DNA from: Nitzschia sp. pyKryTriq1
Lineage: Eukaryota; Bacillariophyta; Bacillariophyceae; Bacillariales; Bacillariaceae
Direction: 5' to 3'
DNA length: 64,000 bases
NCBI GenBank assembly: GCA_956465555.1
Contig: OY101126.1
Coordinates: 476,501-540,500, forward strand
Shown: piece by piece, positions 40,768-50,140 of the stretch
Numbering within the stretch: position 1 is the first letter of the stretch
Layout of the letters: the number at the start of each line of letters is the position of its first letter
Position numbers and translations under genes: made by a program
Notes under the pieces: generated by a model
The model's database searches: none
What the model saw: only the letters and a program-made list of their open reading frames with translations
What the model was told of the DNA's origin: nothing

Positions 40768-41589
40768 ATGCCATATCATATTCACGATCAATTATACGCA
40801 AGCATGTTGAGCGACAATGATACTTCCTCATCTCAGGCTGATTGCCGTGACGATGATTCTTTCTTGGGAGCTCGGATGCAATTTCCAAAGGCTCTGATAC
40901 GTCATCAGTCACATCCTGGACCGCTCTCGTCGTCGTCCCAATCTTCAACGAGCGAGAACCAACGCCAATCGACGAGTGCTGCTCCAACGAAAACTCGAAA
41001 TTCTTTGAATCATCTTTCTGGACGGAGCTCGAGTGTCCGCGACAACCGAGCCTCTAAACCAAGGTCATATCATCGAAAACAAATTACTCCGGAAGACGTG
41101 CAGATACAACAGTTGTACTTGGATGCCAAGCGTCACCAAGACGCTACGGCACGAGTGACCCACTTGAAAGACTTCCAAACAATGACCTTTACCCTGCCAG
41201 CGGCCAAAACCTCTCCCACAAGGACATTCAAGCAACCAAAAAGTGACTCTCCTTTCAGGCAATGTTCTTTAATGTCAGTCTTGGCGCCATCTTCGAGGAA
41301 TAAACAACGGAAACAGAACGGCGAATCCATGTTTCGTGGTACGAAGTCCTGGACCTCCTCTGCCGCTGCTGGATCTGTCATTGCCGAAGCCAGTCAGGCC
41401 GACCGATATTACCTTAACAGCTCCTCCTCGAGCAAACAGCCACTACATGGTCGATCTACAAGGAGCATAGCGCCTCGTGGTGTCCTGGATCAGATCGAGG
41501 AAGGAGAGGAAAACAAACGGCGATGGACATCGCTTCTTACCAAGCGGTGGACGACACATCATCGATCGTCGTTAGCTGTGGAAATTTGA
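40768..41589 (+). CDS. Ser/Arg-rich disordered protein, unknown
   Basis: 273 aa from the ATG at 40768 (MPYHIHDQLYASML). Almost all of it is low-complexity: Ser, Gln, Arg, Lys and His, with phrases such as SSSSQSSTSENQRQS and GRSSSVRDNRASKP. Only a short helical part (PEDVQIQQLYLDAKRHQDA, about 108-126) and a following DFQTMTFTLP look ordered. A basic C-terminus ends KRWTTHHRSS. No family is recognisable. A possible acceptor before the ATG leaves open an upstream exon. It is kept because the frame is long, has ATG and shows protein-like codon use. Confidence 0.5.
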   Translation: MPYHIHDQLYASMLSDNDTSSSQADCRDDDSFLGARMQFPKALIRHQSHPGPLSSSSQSSTSENQRQSTSAAPTKTRNSLNHLSGRSSSVRDNRASKPRSYHRKQITPEDVQIQQLYLDAKRHQDATARVTHLKDFQTMTFTLPAAKTSPTRTFKQPKSDSPFRQCSLMSVLAPSSRNKQRKQNGESMFRGTKSWTSSAAAGSVIAEASQADRYYLNSSSSSKQPLHGRSTRSIAPRGVLDQIEEGEENKRRWTSLLTKRWTTHHRSSLAVEI

Positions 41590-42537
41590 GCCCACAGTCA
41601 GTCAGTCTTTGCAGTCGGTCGTAACGAGCCTTTGAAACTGTGTACAGTATGTAATGAATGAACGCGCTAGCAAGAGACACGATGAGAACTTACTTTATCG
41701 GGTGACGTTGGAATGATGGACCCGACCATGATCTCAGAATCTCTTTGTACTACTTTTTAGTTCTGGTGCGATGCTACAACAATAATAATAATTATTATAA
41801 TAGCACCAGCAGAATACCACCCACTGAAAAATCTAGCTAGAGATCTTTTACTCTATTTTAAAAGCTAGCTTTCCACAAACGATGCCCAGCCGAGACCCGC
41901 CCGATCAAAGGTGGTGCGGCAGTACACCACGACGGAGTCATATTCTACAAGAGGAAGTCCTATTCGAAACCGATGAAAATGTGGGATCTCGTAAGCTCGT
42001 TCATTCATTCATGCGCATTCTTGGCCGCAAATATTATGTAAAGTAGTGGTGCAACTCGGGACACACATGACGCAATGAGAAGCAAAAAAGGTGATAGTTG
42101 CAATAGAGAGTGAAGAATCAGAATCCGAGACTGAAAATGTGGCAACCGGCCAGCGCACCTCCCACCGACCGGCGTGCGCGTATCCGATTCGTGCATAATC
42201 ATTAAATATATTCATCTCTGAATAAAAATTCAATTCGTACGGGCTCCGATGTTCGCACCGTTTTTTTGGCGCAGGCAAGAAACAACAACGACATACTCTG
42301 CCTTCAAATTAGCAGTCTGTGCAACTGCAAACTGCAACCAAGCCCCACATGCATTGACTTCATTCATTCATTCGTCATTCGTGATAGCGGCACACATACA
42401 ATAATTGTCTTCCGCATAATCAAGTACGACCCCCCAACTCGTTTTTGGATCTAGAATCATCATCATCTTGGGGTATTTCTTCTTCCTTTGGAGCCATCAA
42501 TCTTCGTTCCATCCAAAGCATAATCATATCTTCCATC
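41590..42537. other. intergenic, nothing recognised
   Basis: About 950 bp between two plus-strand genes. It holds an AT-rich inverted run (AATAATAATAATTATTAT) near 41781-41798 and no supported ORF. CATTCATTCATTC runs occur at 42000-42012 and 42361-42373. Confidence 0.4.
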
Positions 42538-45249
42538 ATGATGAGCAGTCGTCTTCAAAGGACAAGTCAGCACCAGGAACATCGCAACAAGAAAACGCAC
42601 AAAAACGACGATGATATCATGGTGTATGCAGACCTTTACACTGGACCCACAGAGAGTGAATCCTATGAAGATCTAGAGGATAGTAAGAGCATCGGTAGCG
42701 AGAATTCAGAAGGAATCGATTTGCCGATTCCCTCCGGCTATCTCAGTCCCTCGTCCAAAACCAAAAACAAGAGCTTGTCGCCTCTGGGGAAAGCAGGAAG
42801 GTCTGCGTCTTCGACATCATTGCCCATGAAAATGGCAGGAATTAACGACGAAGATCGTCTCTTAATGTTGGCGAAACATCCCAATGCGACCGAGCATCAG
42901 GTAGTACAAACGCTGGTGCGGCAGCAGCAAGCCAAGGCAACTAGAGAGCAGCAGCAACAACAGCAAGTACAGGGAAAGGAACAGCGTCAGCAGCTACGAC
43001 TCCAACAAATACAAAACCATCAACACCAGGTGACTTTTTCTCCTGCCTTTCCCGTCGATGCCGACACGGGCGAAGCGTGGGATCGACAACCCAGTGGTAC
43101 TAGACCGTCGCGTCGGGGTTGTGGTTCCAGCACTAACACCTCCATGACGAGTCGCGCAAGTAGCAGTGCCAGTGCGGCTGCGGCCGGCGACACATCCTTT
43201 GATCGAGCTTGGGCATCCAATGACGATGCTGCTACTGAAGAAGGCGTCCCAGTCAAGCATAACTCGTCTTTGTTGAGATTCTGGCGACGAGTCCTTCCGA
43301 ATCCGTTTGTAGGGAAACCTGAAGAGAGAGATGACTCTGTCGTCTCGAAGCAAGATGCTAGCCTGTCTATTAGTATGGCTTCGGACAAGACGCCCAAGAT
43401 CTCCAACATTGATGAAAAGGCTCGCGCCAAGAGAATTCGTCAACAGCTGGGATATTTAACATGGGGCGACCGGTGGGAGCACTTCCGACACAAGGTCTTT
43501 GGCACACGGCAGGGTCTCATTGTAGTGGCCCTTCTACTGATTCTGATTGCTGCCATTGTGGTCACGGTAATGACTGCTCTAGCCTCACAATCCAATGACA
43601 AGACAGTCAATGCCAACCAGAGCGGAAACACCACCCCACAACTACCGGGTGGAACATTGATTCCTAGATTCGACGGGGACGGGGATGATGTCATGACAGA
43701 CGTACCCACATTATCGCCATCCGGACAGAGCGGGCAGTCCGAAACTGCTGCTTTAGCTTCGACTTCCTCTCCGACACGACGCCCCACGACCGTCTCACCC
43801 ACGGTGATGCCCACATCCCAACCTACTCGGCGACAAACGACGCTAGCCCCTGCGCTTCCAGACCCTACGAGAAGTCCGACGACTCGTCTTCCCACGCCGT
43901 CTCCCACCGAAACACCCACTCTTCGCCCCACAGCTGCCCCCACGGCGCGACTCATCACAGTTGCGCCTACCAAAGCCCCAGTATCGCCCACGCAGCCGCC
44001 CTCGTCCTTCCTTGATAGCCCACCACTGACGGCTCTTGGAGTGGCTCTATCAGGAAGTCAACCAGACCAGCAATTTGGGCAGGCCATTTCTCTCTCAAGC
44101 GATGGAAAAGTTATTGCTGTGGGTGCTCCATCTGCAGCTGTTGGCTTATTGAATACTCGCAATCAGGCTGGAATGGTCCAAGTATTTGAATGGACCGATG
44201 ATAGTGGTGGTTTTTGGCGACCGCGAGGATTTCCTCTGGTGGGGAGAAACGAAGGAGACCAGTTTGGAAGCGCCGTGGCCTTGAGTGCGGATGGATCGAT
44301 TCTCGTGGTATCCGAGCCAATGTACGATGGCCCAGCGGGAGACCGATCTGGAAACGTTCGCGCATTTGTGTATACTGTCAATGCTAACGCCCCTGGCGGA
44401 GGCGAGTACAGAAATCTGGGCCAAGAAATGTATGGATCCGCTGCCTCGGACCACTTTGGACTTTCTCTTTCGATTAGTGCCGACGGGAGAAGGCTGGCAG
44501 TCGGAGCACCATACCATGACAATGGCGGGGCAAACCGTAACGTTTCTGGTCAAGTCATGGTCTTTGATTATCTGCCGACCGCCAATCCAGGTGGAACATG
44601 GACTCCGATCGCGACCATGGCAGGAATCGATCACTTGGACTGGTTTGGATGGAAAGTCGATCTAGCTGATGATGGAAAGTTCCTCTGTGTTGGTGCTCCT
44701 CGAAATCTAGCGTTTGGAGGATATGTTCAGTGCCACGATTTGACGACCAATAGAGCCATGGGCGATGCGATCCGAAACAGAGTCGAGCCTCTCCGCTACG
44801 ATGATAACTTTGGGCATTCGATCAAAGTTAAGAAGGCTAACGACAGCAGCATTTGGGTGGCTATTGGAGCTCCAGGCAAGAACAACAGGGCACTTGATTC
44901 CGGCATGGCGATTGTCTACAAGTACGATGCGGCAGGCGACGAATGGTCGATCCTAGGACAACCTATTTTTGCCGATACTCCTAGAGCACAGGACGAGCTA
45001 GGATTTGCTATCGACTTGTACGACGATATTCTTGTTCTAGGTTCCCCAGGAAGAGCAACAGTTGATCGTTACGTACTTCAAGGTGACGACGCGTCGTCAG
45101 CACTGTGGGAACGACATCCAGCACCGTTGACGGGAGGTGCTGATTCGTCCTTTGGATATGCAGTCAATCAACGAGGCGACCGACTGGCGGTTGGCAGCGC
45201 GGAAACAGGCGGTGAGAACACTGGCATGGTCAATGTGTATCAGCAATGA
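42538..45249 (+). CDS. single-pass membrane protein with FG-GAP/integrin-alpha-like propeller
   Basis: 903 aa from the ATG at 42538 (MMSSRLQRTS); the open frame upstream has no ATG. Residues 1-310 are disordered and cytosolic, with Gln-rich coiled-coil stretches (REQQQQQQVQGKEQRQQL). One membrane helix is at about 325-347 (LIVVALLLILIAAIVVTV). Then comes a Thr/Pro/Ser stalk (350-495: PTRRPTTVSPTVMPTSQPT, repeated PT-x-x-PT) likely O-glycosylated. From about 500 to the end are FG-GAP blades (QFGQAISLSSDGKVIAVGAP; DQFGSAVALSADGSILVVS; HFGLSLSISADGRRLAVGAP; WFGWKVDLADDGKFLCVGAP; ELGFAIDLYDDILVLGSPG; SFGYAVNQRGDRLAVGS), closing an extracellular beta-propeller. A cell-surface adhesion or recognition role is inferred from this design, common in diatoms. 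The ligand is unknown. Confidence 0.85.
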   Translation: MMSSRLQRTSQHQEHRNKKTHKNDDDIMVYADLYTGPTESESYEDLEDSKSIGSENSEGIDLPIPSGYLSPSSKTKNKSLSPLGKAGRSASSTSLPMKMAGINDEDRLLMLAKHPNATEHQVVQTLVRQQQAKATREQQQQQQVQGKEQRQQLRLQQIQNHQHQVTFSPAFPVDADTGEAWDRQPSGTRPSRRGCGSSTNTSMTSRASSSASAAAAGDTSFDRAWASNDDAATEEGVPVKHNSSLLRFWRRVLPNPFVGKPEERDDSVVSKQDASLSISMASDKTPKISNIDEKARAKRIRQQLGYLTWGDRWEHFRHKVFGTRQGLIVVALLLILIAAIVVTVMTALASQSNDKTVNANQSGNTTPQLPGGTLIPRFDGDGDDVMTDVPTLSPSGQSGQSETAALASTSSPTRRPTTVSPTVMPTSQPTRRQTTLAPALPDPTRSPTTRLPTPSPTETPTLRPTAAPTARLITVAPTKAPVSPTQPPSSFLDSPPLTALGVALSGSQPDQQFGQAISLSSDGKVIAVGAPSAAVGLLNTRNQAGMVQVFEWTDDSGGFWRPRGFPLVGRNEGDQFGSAVALSADGSILVVSEPMYDGPAGDRSGNVRAFVYTVNANAPGGGEYRNLGQEMYGSAASDHFGLSLSISADGRRLAVGAPYHDNGGANRNVSGQVMVFDYLPTANPGGTWTPIATMAGIDHLDWFGWKVDLADDGKFLCVGAPRNLAFGGYVQCHDLTTNRAMGDAIRNRVEPLRYDDNFGHSIKVKKANDSSIWVAIGAPGKNNRALDSGMAIVYKYDAAGDEWSILGQPIFADTPRAQDELGFAIDLYDDILVLGSPGRATVDRYVLQGDDASSALWERHPAPLTGGADSSFGYAVNQRGDRLAVGSAETGGENTGMVNVYQQ

Positions 45250-45440
45250 TGAAACTATCATAGTCAAGTGCCAGTGCGGTATAGTTAAATCAAGCCTAGG
45301 ACTTTTGTGCTACTTTCAACTTCTATCTGAAGTTAGTAGACCGAGAAGATAGTGCCGGTATCACTACTCTTTTTGAGTTGATAGTATCAAAACCAGTGCT
45401 AGCTACTGTACTCCTCACTGGAGGAATTAGCGTGTCTGCT

Positions 45441-45567
45441 AAAACTTCCAAACTTCTAAATTTTAGCCAATCATATAGCTTAATAATTCTTACTCACGAA
45501 TTCGTTCACGTGTCGTAGGTGCGAAAAAGTTTGAAAGTGAAAAGGCCTAAAATTTGGAAGTTTGTGG
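45441..45567. repeat. imperfect inverted repeat (MITE-like hairpin)
   Basis: The arm at 45441-45467 (AAAACTTCCAAACTTCTAAA and on) is the reverse complement, with a small gap, of the arm at 45544-45567 (CCTAAAATTTGGAAGTTTG). About 75 bp lies between. The AT-rich hairpin form resembles a MITE or a terminator-like structure; no flanking duplication was clear. Confidence 0.4.
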
Positions 45568-45613
45568 AGACCAAAAGATTCCCTAGCTACACCTCACGCC
45601 AGGTGCAATCCTA

Positions 45614-45682
45614 GAGTACGAAAGGTCTTTGGGGCTCGCTTCGCTCCGCCCCTTCGGTCAGTCGCCTGCACTTCTCGTACTA
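45614..45682. repeat. GC-rich nested palindrome
   Basis: Outer arms AGTACGA (45615-45621) and TCGTACT (45675-45681) enclose an inner hairpin GGGGCTCGCTTCGCTCCGCCCC-like at about 45633-45654 (arms GGGGC and GCCCC). Could be a structured RNA or a remnant of a DNA transposon end; undecided. Confidence 0.4.
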
Positions 45683-46213
45683 AAGAGTAATTCGGTGGTT
45701 GGGAGTAACTGATGGGATTTACTAGTAGAGCTCGGATCCCGTTTCCCCGTTCGTTCAAAACGGGGTTATTTATTCAGTGATGCTATCTATGCACGTGACA
45801 TTCTGAAACATGTACATATTATTATGATGACGACAACAACAACACCAACAACAACATCAGAAAACTCGTGAATGCGGGGCATATCATTATCTTCCCTATG
45901 ACATCGTGCGGACATATTTCATCCACCCCTTTCATAATTGGAATATATAAGGTCACCGAGCGATCCAAGATCGTTCGCCGCGAGATTTCCAAGTTGTCAC
46001 AAAAATGAGAACACTGTTTCACCTTTTTCCACGCGTGGGAATGAAGAAAGGAACGACATCTTCTTCGATACTCGTACTGTACCGGTATTATGCTCCATCC
46101 CTCTCCTTTTCTTGTGGCGGCAAAAGTCAAACTACCATACCCACAAAATACAAATACCAGAAACAACAAGTGAAACACAACACAGAAGAAAATTCCAAAG
46201 TAAAGATTATACC

Positions 46214-46783
46214 ATGGTACACGACACAGCCCCACCAACCTCTCCAGAATTGCCCCCACTCGAGCAGGACCGCCTATTCGTCAAATTGGCCAAAGGAAGC
46301 TCACACGCCACCCAAATGGTCCCTGACTACAAAGAATTCCGCTTGGGTCATGGCGATCCGCTCTTGCAGGCTAGGATGAAGCACGATTTCGTGATGGCGA
46401 GTCCTCGCAGCAAGAAGAAGATGATTCAAAAACTAAAGGACAGCGGAGATATTCACCTGATTCAAAATCTCTCGCCGGTCTCTGGCATGGGGTTCAATGA
46501 TATTGTCCACATCGACAAAGACACTATCATTAGCTTTCCTACTCTTCCATTGGGCACTGACGAAGTACAACCTAAGAACGACATTGGGTTAGACGTGCCA
46601 GTCTTGCCTCGATTGGATAGAGAGGCAACACCACCACAGGATATCGTTAACGAACAGGATCATCTTCCTGATCACGGATCGCCCCTGGCGGGGCTAGGAA
46701 TGAGTGACATCGTCCACGTGGGCAAGGATGTTGTGAGTATCCCGTGCCTTCCACCCGATGATCCAAAAAATGGTGAACTATAA
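46214..46783 (+). CDS. small protein with duplicated D-I-V-H-x-x-K-D motif, unknown
   Basis: 189 aa from the ATG at 46214, which sits in a strong ACCATGG context. The open frame upstream has only TTG starts. A first half is charged and helical (EQDRLFVKLAKGSSHATQMV; KHDFVMASPRSKKKMIQKLK). The second half has the same unit twice: GMGFNDIVHIDKDTIISFP at about 94-112 and GLGMSDIVHVGKDVVSIP at about 165-182. No signal peptide or membrane helix. I recognise no family. TATATAA lies 264 bp before the ATG. Confidence 0.6.
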   Translation: MVHDTAPPTSPELPPLEQDRLFVKLAKGSSHATQMVPDYKEFRLGHGDPLLQARMKHDFVMASPRSKKKMIQKLKDSGDIHLIQNLSPVSGMGFNDIVHIDKDTIISFPTLPLGTDEVQPKNDIGLDVPVLPRLDREATPPQDIVNEQDHLPDHGSPLAGLGMSDIVHVGKDVVSIPCLPPDDPKNGEL

Positions 46784-47162
46784 GAATGGGACTTAGTGTG
46801 GTACGTTGTTGCTACCGCCAGGGTATCACCACAGTTGCGCTGTCCGTCACGTAAAAGTTGTCAGAAGCAGTAGCATCGCGCGGCAGTGTGGTTTTGTATA
46901 GTTCAATGCATAATAGCTTCCTTTATCCGCTTGGCTTCTACCCTGGTCCTTAGAAGATTGTGCTGGTATTTGTTGTTCGTCAAGTTGGCTAGTTTAGCTA
47001 TCACACTGTAATCAAGGCTGCGAGGCGGTCGGCAATCTCGGTTTTCAGATGGAATAGTAAATGTAGAAGTGCTAGTAAAAGAGAGGATAGAGGAAATCTG
47101 ATCTGTTCCTAGTAGCTTTCTAGAAATGTTCAATATGCACTTCTGTATATATGTATTTTCTT
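46784..47162. other. convergent intergenic region
   Basis: 3' ends of the gene above and of the secreted coiled-coil gene. Nothing else recognised. Confidence 0.4.
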
Positions 47163-48134
47163 TTAACAGCCCTCACAGCCATTTAACACTTTCAAAGTCT
47201 CGACCGTGAGCTTGTTCTGGATGTCAACATCATCCTTGAAGTGTGTCTTCTTGAGCATATCTACCTCTTCTTCGAATTCCATTTTCCCTTCAAAGTGCCC
47301 CTCGCCCTTGAAAATAGATATACCCTCGATAGTAATCTCATGGTCAAGCTTGCCCTTCCTTTTATTACTTTCGGATGTTCCCAAATGGACATTGCCATCC
47401 ACTGTCAGCTCACTATCTGCTCCATCAATGTACACTTTGCGATCCAGATGGACATCGCCATCCACTCTTAGTTCACTATCTTGTCCTTCAAGCAGAACCC
47501 TCTTGTCTAAATGCATATCACCATGAATCTTAACTTCATTATCGACCACAAATTCTCGGTCTTTTCCTTCGAAATGCACATCACCGTCCGCTCTGAGTTC
47601 GCTCCCTAGCCCTAGATGTGCTCGACCAAGAATCTCAATGTTGTTTTTAACTTGCATGTCGTGACCAACATCCAGATCAAAGAAAAGGGCGCGTCCAGTC
47701 GGTGCAAGTCCACTTTCCGCTCTCGCAGTATTGTTGACACCAGCGCCGAACGTGGAGTTCCCGAATATTTCGAGGTTTTTACCGACAAACAAGTCGTTTA
47801 GCTTTGTAGAGCCAGTGATGGACACATTCTTGAGCGCTTCAAAAGTTGCGTTCAGCTGGCAGACACCTTCAGTGAAGATGAAGGGACAAGAGGAATCTTC
47901 TTGCATCTCGCGCTGCTCGTGGAGTTCGGATATTTGGGCTTCCAGTGTTCTGATCTTCTCTTCAAGCAAAGGGATGGCCTCCTCTAGTGCGTCCAGCCTG
48001 AATCCAAGTTCGTCGATAAGGCTTGGCTGCCAGCCGGCGGGCTTTCGCAGATTTCCCGAGACAAGACCATTGTTGAAAGCGCATGTAGCAGTGACTAGGC
48101 TAATAACTGCAATCGCAAAACTGAATCGGGGCAT
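47163..48134 (-). CDS. secreted coiled-coil protein with repeated beta-strand units
   Basis: 323 aa from the ATG at 48134, chosen because it opens a signal peptide (FAIAVISLVTATCA); an ATG 29 codons upstream would bury it. A coiled coil follows (LDALEEAIPLLEEKIRTLEA; about 43-78), then from about 100 a series of short repeats with alternating hydrophobic and Gly/Asp residues: KNLEIFGNSTFGAG, VKNNIEILGRAHLGLGSELR, VKIHGDMHLDKRVLLEGQDS, LRVDGDVHLDRKVYIDGADS and LTVDGNVHLGTS. Such D-G-[DN]-V-H-L units suggest a stacked beta-solenoid, as in trimeric surface proteins. The chain ends NGCEGC. Asn-X-Ser/Thr sites are present. An extracellular fibre-like role is plausible, not shown. Confidence 0.7.
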   Translation of the reverse strand: MPRFSFAIAVISLVTATCAFNNGLVSGNLRKPAGWQPSLIDELGFRLDALEEAIPLLEEKIRTLEAQISELHEQREMQEDSSCPFIFTEGVCQLNATFEALKNVSITGSTKLNDLFVGKNLEIFGNSTFGAGVNNTARAESGLAPTGRALFFDLDVGHDMQVKNNIEILGRAHLGLGSELRADGDVHFEGKDREFVVDNEVKIHGDMHLDKRVLLEGQDSELRVDGDVHLDRKVYIDGADSELTVDGNVHLGTSESNKRKGKLDHEITIEGISIFKGEGHFEGKMEFEEEVDMLKKTHFKDDVDIQNKLTVETLKVLNGCEGC

Positions 48135-48597
48135 GTTGTTGTTGTTGTTGTTATTTCCTCGAATCGTGCTTCTTGATTTTGTGAGCACATGATCGATATG
48201 TTCCTGCCACAGGACGCGCATCCGAGCACCTTCGCTGACATCTCATCTGGCGTGCTTATATTGTCCCATACTAACTATCTATTTCGTTTGCATTTATGTG
48301 CCATTACTTCTCGAAGGCATCTCATTTCGATGATGATGATTCATTCTTGTGCACTATGAGCTTCCCAAAAAACCCGAACACATAATCGGAACACATTGAA
48401 AGGGGTGCAGTACTGGTAGTACGGTAGTGTGGAGATGCGAAATCAAAGAGTGGGTTCTCATAATATTTAGCAGATTGAGCGCGACACGCGCGAAGTCGAA
48501 ACCGGTAGCTTTGCGAGATACAGCGAGTATTATTCGTATTCGTAGCTGTGCGTGTACCGGCACCGGTACGTACTTCGTAGCAGGTTTGCTGGATGGA
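48135..48597. other. intergenic, upstream of secreted coiled-coil gene
   Basis: 5' flank of the secreted protein gene and 3' flank of the CDP-DAG synthase gene. GTAC motifs are at about 48408-48425 and 48555-48571 (GTACCGGCACCGGTAC). Confidence 0.4.
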
Positions 48598-49542
48598 TCA
48601 ATATTCCAGATGAAATATATAATCGTAGAGCAGCACTGCTAGGAGGGCAGAATCGAAACGATCCAGTATTCCACCATGGCCCGGCAAGAAGGAGCCACTG
48701 TCCTTGGACTGGCTTTGCCGTTTGATCGAAGATTCCACGAGGTCTCCGGTGATTGCCAGCATCGACAGACTGATCCCCAAGCCGAGGCGATAGGAATATG
48801 ATCCCCAAAGTGCGTCGAATTCAGGAGAAGTCTCGATAGAGGCCCACCGGATCAGTACTGGAATCCCGGATGTAGCCGTCAAGGTTCCACCCAAGACGCC
48901 GCCCAGAAAGCCCTCCATGGACTTGGCGGGAGATATTCTGCGAATCCATTCTGGAACTGGCACCCGTGGAAGCCCGAATTTACTACTGATCCTTCCAACA
49001 AGTAGCGCACCAGTATCACAGTTCCAGACCACTAGCAGCACAGAAATAGTACTGGCAAAGTCGCGGGGCGCCAAGGCAATCCAAACGCGAAAGGGAAGTG
49101 TCACGACTAACATCCCCAAAATCCAATGTCGCCGCTCCATCCAGCCAAAAACGCCCGCCATACAAAACAATAATAAATGTAGAAGCTGATCGTTTCCCAC
49201 TGTCAATGTAGCCAAAAGTACCGATGTAGCGCAGTATAGCAGCCTTGAACGAGTGCTCAAGGGAGCTGCCAAAATTGCTGTCCTCGGGGAAGCCGGTTCC
49301 AGAAGAGTAAATTCCCAGAGACTCAAAGCGTGAGCTCCCATGAAAAATATTCTTGCCAGCATTGGACGGGATAGCATTATCCATACCAGTGGAAATCCAA
49401 TACAGATGGTAGCCAGTCGTCGCGGGAGATCTGACCAAAGGGATTTCTTTGCGCCAGCGATATCGTTTCGGCTGTTGGCAGCGGTCGAGTTGCTCGAGAC
49501 GGCAGAAGCAGAAGCAGAAGCAACACTACTTGTTGCACTCAT
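48598..49542 (-). CDS. CDP-diacylglycerol synthase (phosphatidate cytidylyltransferase)
   Basis: 314 aa from the ATG at 49542 (MSATSSVASAS); the TTG further up is unlikely. About seven membrane helices. The family signature is complete near the C-terminus: GDLVESSIKRQSQSKDSGSF followed by LPGHGGILDRFDS, that is, S-x-x-K-R-x4-K-D-x5-x-P-G-H-G-G-x-x-D-R. ISPAKSMEGFLGGVLGG is the other conserved block. It makes CDP-diacylglycerol from CTP and phosphatidic acid for phosphatidylinositol, phosphatidylglycerol and cardiolipin. The length is that of bacterial or plastid-type CdsA. The Ser/Ala-rich N-terminus (about 1-35) may be an organelle transit peptide; plastid or mitochondrial placement is open. 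Its promoter has the 22-bp element shared with 5542-5563. Confidence 0.93.
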   Translation of the reverse strand: MSATSSVASASASAVSSNSTAANSRNDIAGAKKSLWSDLPRRLATICIGFPLVWIMLSRPMLARIFFMGAHALSLWEFTLLEPASPRTAILAAPLSTRSRLLYCATSVLLATLTVGNDQLLHLLLFCMAGVFGWMERRHWILGMLVVTLPFRVWIALAPRDFASTISVLLVVWNCDTGALLVGRISSKFGLPRVPVPEWIRRISPAKSMEGFLGGVLGGTLTATSGIPVLIRWASIETSPEFDALWGSYSYRLGLGISLSMLAITGDLVESSIKRQSQSKDSGSFLPGHGGILDRFDSALLAVLLYDYIFHLEY

Positions 49543-50140
49543 GATTGTAAGGTTGGGGGAGACAAGCTCTGCACCCTTGATTGCTGACTGTGGACGCAAG
49601 ACGCCGCGTTTCAAAATGGACAGCTTTATGAGTATGACCTGTTATCTACTAGTGTGATTCTTGCGTTGGGGTCATCATCGCCCACAACGGTAATACCACC
49701 GGTAGCATCATCGCTGATGGTCATTGCTGGGACCACGAGAGAGCCTCTCCTTCCCATGCGCATGTCTTTCCATCTTCTTTGCATTCCGTCGGCGAAATCT
49801 TTTGGGGTCGCCGATGATGTTTCTGCCCCGCAAGTTCAATATGACCCCTTATTTTTAGTCGAAGAGATCGCATGATTATTCGATTTTCTCGAAAGGTTTT
49901 CTCTACTACTACTACTACTATATCGTAAAGCAGCGAAAAAGTGCACTGTCTATTGTAGTAGTAGCATACTACTCTTCCCACCATACTCGTATTCTAGTCT
50001 GGTCTGGTATAGTCTAGTCTAGTTGACAATCTCAAATTAAAATTGTCTTTTTCGAATAAAGCTGCAAGCGTTATCGCCGATTCTATCAAATATTGTCTAG
50101 AGTAGATCAAGCTTCTTGGTTCGTACCAAAGTTCCTATGA
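49543..50140. other. intergenic with (CTA)n tract and shared 22-bp element
   Basis: 5' flank of the CDP-DAG synthase gene and 3' flank of the nuclease gene. A (CTA)n run at about 49903-49920 precedes the element at 49923-49944. A TAGTCTGGTCTGGTATAGTC stretch lies at about 49995-50015. Confidence 0.55.
49923..49944 (-). promoter_or_regulatory. 22-bp element shared with 5542-5563
   Basis: Exact second copy of the element at 5542-5563, again beside a (TAG)n run on the minus strand. It is 381-402 bp before the ATG of the CDP-DAG synthase gene. Confidence 0.45.

Larger units (their letters stand above)
45250..46213. other. intergenic with nested inverted repeats
   Basis: Holds two hairpin-forming regions described separately, and promoter-like DNA of the next gene with TATATAA at 45944-45950. 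A run of AACAACAACA lies at about 45834-45856. Confidence 0.5.

Noticed and set aside
43440-43991. Gly/Val-rich minus-strand open frame
   Set aside because: Antisense of the Pro/Thr stalk of the FG-GAP protein; GVG-rich composition comes from CCNAC codons.
45614-45682. tRNA gene
   Set aside because: The stem arms and a TTCGG near 45655 looked suggestive, but no A box, no B box (GGTTCGANTCC) and no cloverleaf can be drawn.
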